A stretch of 15,080 nucleotides of DNA, from NCBI GenBank assembly GCA_028565635.1, contig JAOXYB010029234.1, positions 1-15,080 of the forward strand. The letters are read 5' to 3'. The notes under the pieces were generated by a model, which worked only from the letters and a program-made list of their open reading frames with translations, ran no database searches and was not told the origin of the DNA. Every line of letters starts with the position of its first letter. Position 1 is the stretch's first letter. Source of the DNA: Phoronis ovalis. Taxonomy: Eukaryota > Phoronida > Phoronidae. Made by a program: the position numbers and the translations under genes. Below, one piece after another: positions 13,276 through 15,080 of the stretch.

Positions 13276-13885
13276 CTTAAATGTAAACAAGAATGTTGTT
13301 TAGTTGAAAAGCTTCAACAGTTTTTACATGTAGGGGACCGTACGACATAGATGCATCCAGGTAATCCAGGACTAGTAGGCTTCTGGGAAGTTTTCTTACC
13401 AAGAGACCGGAATAATCATAATTTGGCTTTACAAATTCGCACCCAAAAAATGTAAATATTTTCTTTAAAATGTTGCTGATAATATTAAAGAAAGGGGCCG
13501 TGTATCACATGTCCGGATCACATGTATCATACATAGTCCCCGATCTATTCCTGGGAACATGACTACAACGGCAGCGTGCAACTAGATGGTAACAATTAAA
13601 TACTGCTTCTTTCGTTTTATGCTTTAACAAATTTTACGTACAGAATTTTTAACAGTTCAACATGCCAACTAATACCGGATTTATTTGAGCTGACTACGGC
13701 AATTTACGACTGGCTCACGTATGCATGACTTAACCCCCGGGACTTCGCCACAACGCACTGTACACAGAAAGACAAAGTCTTAAACATCAGCACGAAATGC
13801 ATGCTATAACAGATTATACGAAGTTACTTGTTCGGCTAGGAGATATATATCCCATCTGACATTATCTAGCTTCAGAAAGTGTTAC
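13276..13885 (-). other. Proposed 5' UTR intron of gene 2
   Basis: This depends on the noncoding exon model. It includes two copies of ATCACATGT at 13504-13512 and 13519-13527, each with an E-box-type CACATG. No coding sequence is seen on either strand. Confidence 0.4.
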
Positions 13886-13965
13886 CTTCGTTTTAATATC
13901 TCAAACGTAGTGAATCCAGTACTACAGCACGAAGCAGTTGTAGACAATGTCACGAACTCAAGAGT
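13886..13965 (-). other. Proposed noncoding first exon of gene 2
   Basis: Starting at the initiator-like A (13965), 80 nt without ATG lead to the donor ACGAAG|GTAACA (exon end 13886). Splicing to acceptor ATTTAAG (13276-13277) would give a leader of about 100 nt before the ATG. This is a model from motif spacing only. Confidence 0.4.
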
Positions 13966-13989
13966 GCACTTTCAACAAAAACAGGATTC

Positions 13990-13996
13990 ATTTATA
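13990..13996 (-). promoter_or_regulatory. TATA box of gene 2 (TATAAAT) with initiator 31 nt downstream
   Basis: The - strand reads GGGTATAAATG. 31 nt downstream is GCACTCT, matching six of seven positions of the YYANWYY initiator with A at 13965. Spacing and order are those of a classical core promoter for a highly expressed gene. Confidence 0.5.
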
Positions 13997-15080
13997 CCCA
14001 CACATAATGGCCTGTGACGTAAGATATTCTAAAGTTTTAGACGTGACGTTAATACAATTAATCAGTCAGTAAATTTTGTAAGTAAAAACACCAAATTTAA
14101 ATTTTAATCCTTTTAGTATGGTCTGGCAAGCTTCAGTTCTTCCAAGACCAGTCAGTCGACTAAGTTTTTTGTTGTTGATATAATGTATTTTTATCTATAA
14201 AATAGTATATCTCACTCTTCCTTGTCATCCTGAATTCCGTATGTTATTTTGAAAGTTTTGGTAGAAAAAAGGTTGAAACATTTAAACTGAACTTTTGAAA
14301 CTTTAGGTAGTGTATCACTTACGCTGATAAAAGTGTCGTTTTTAGAAAAGTTCTTGTTTCGCATATCATGTGAGCATTCGAAATCGGTCCACATGGACGA
14401 GTACGATTGAGATCACACTGCTCATTTGAATGTGACCTATAATTCTCTTTTTTTCATTGAGTAAAAATGGTGATAATTATGGTCACCTACGATCTCGTCC
14501 TTTCAGGTATTTATGATGTGCATAAATATTGAATTAGAACACTGCGACCATCCATTGTATGACGTAATGCTAGTGAGGATACTTGGTTTTCTTACTTGCG
14601 GCTGATACCCGCTGTGGTCAATGAAACCTTGAGCTTTAATCGGTTAGAGGGAAATTAGAGGCAAAACAGAAATTTTTCTAAAAAAACAGGACATTAAAAA
14701 ATTCTGAAATTTGAAATCCTGGGGTCTTGTTACACTTAGTTCTTGATAATATATATGAAGCAACTAACCGATCACATTTGGAGCTCATGCATATCATGTC
14801 CATGCATATTTGGAAAAATCCAGAATTGCTTATTGGATTACTTACTTTAGATACTGTACCAATTTTGCATGTGACAGAACAGTTTTCGTAAGTAGATTAA
14901 TAAAAACCTCTTATAAATAAAATACCCGGTGACAGTGGTTCGATAAAATAAGGGGTATGATACAATACCTATAAATCAATCTTATATTATAAACAAGATC
15001 ACCTCTTCTTCTTCTTTAAATAATTGCACGACTGTTTTTCCAACAGTATATTCGCAATGAGGCTAGTTTAAAAACCCTGT
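13997..15080. other. Region upstream of gene 2, no supported gene
   Basis: AT-rich sequence contains repeat copy 3 (14641-14718) but no exon that can be assigned. Two weak coding-like stretches on the - strand were seen, 14212-14394 (no family resemblance) and 15003-15062 (20 open codons between possible splice sites). Neither is strong enough to call. Confidence 0.6.
14641..14718 (-). repeat. Dispersed repeat, copy 3
   Basis: The segment with GCAAAACAGAAATTTTTCT, AACAGGACATTAAAAAATTC and TGAAATTTGAAATC is the reverse complement of copy 1 with few differences over about 58 bases. It lies upstream of gene 2. Confidence 0.7.

Noticed and set aside
14212-14394. Minus-strand 60-codon ORF upstream of gene 2
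   Set aside because: No recognisable domain, no convincing splice context.
1-15080. CRISPR array, phage, toxin or bacterial defence system
   Set aside because: No regularly spaced palindromic repeats with unique spacers and no bacterial gene organisation; both genes are spliced animal genes.

Overview
The window is nuclear DNA of an intron-rich, AT-rich invertebrate animal. All inferred introns are GT-AG, exons are short and interrupted, a TATA/initiator promoter can be seen, and there are no bacterial operons or ribosome binding sites. Both genes belong to animal families: a WDR49/WDR64/EFCAB8/WDY-type WD40 protein and a sarcoplasmic-calcium-binding-protein (SCP)/calexcitin-like EF-hand protein. 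A mollusc, annelid or similar invertebrate fits, but the phylum cannot be fixed from the sequence alone.

Layout. Positions 1-606 are most likely an intron of gene 1, whose N-terminal exons lie left of the window. Gene 1 runs on the + strand from 607 to its stop at 9624 in nine coding exons (607-1714, 1999-2231, 3847-4076, 4466-4628, 5400-6174, 7350-7536, 8110-8267, 8505-8693, 9274-9624). All eight junctions are phase-consistent and give 1130 residues to a natural stop. A poly(A) signal AATAAA lies at 10175-10180. Gene 2 runs on the - strand, tail to tail with gene 1, with stop codons 652 bases apart. Its six coding exons (13197-13254, 13056-13108, 12636-12753, 12081-12209, 11252-11358, 10277-10522) are also phase-consistent and encode a complete protein of 236 residues. 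A noncoding first exon and a TATA box are proposed at 13886-13965 and 13990-13996. From 14000 to the right edge no gene can be supported.

Gene 1 probably encodes a large double beta-propeller scaffold. Relatives are linked to cilia, flagella and testis (the Drosophila member is Y-linked), but the role here is inferred from family only. Gene 2 probably encodes a cytosolic calcium buffer or sensor in which only EF-hand 3 keeps a full ligand set, with an unusual number of cysteines and an extended C-terminus. Nothing indicates that the two genes work together.

The introns hold most of the unexplained structure: a degenerate six-base-period foldback (2468-2766), a tRNA-like SINE-type element with an (ATT)8 tail (about 2767-2994), a candidate 326-bp inverted-repeat element with 6-bp target duplication and internal subrepeats (8817-9142), a dispersed repeat in three copies (10659-10736, 11007-11072, 14641-14718), and a perfect 10-bp hairpin (11956-11992). 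I found no CRISPR array, defence system, virus or other clearly new multi-gene system.
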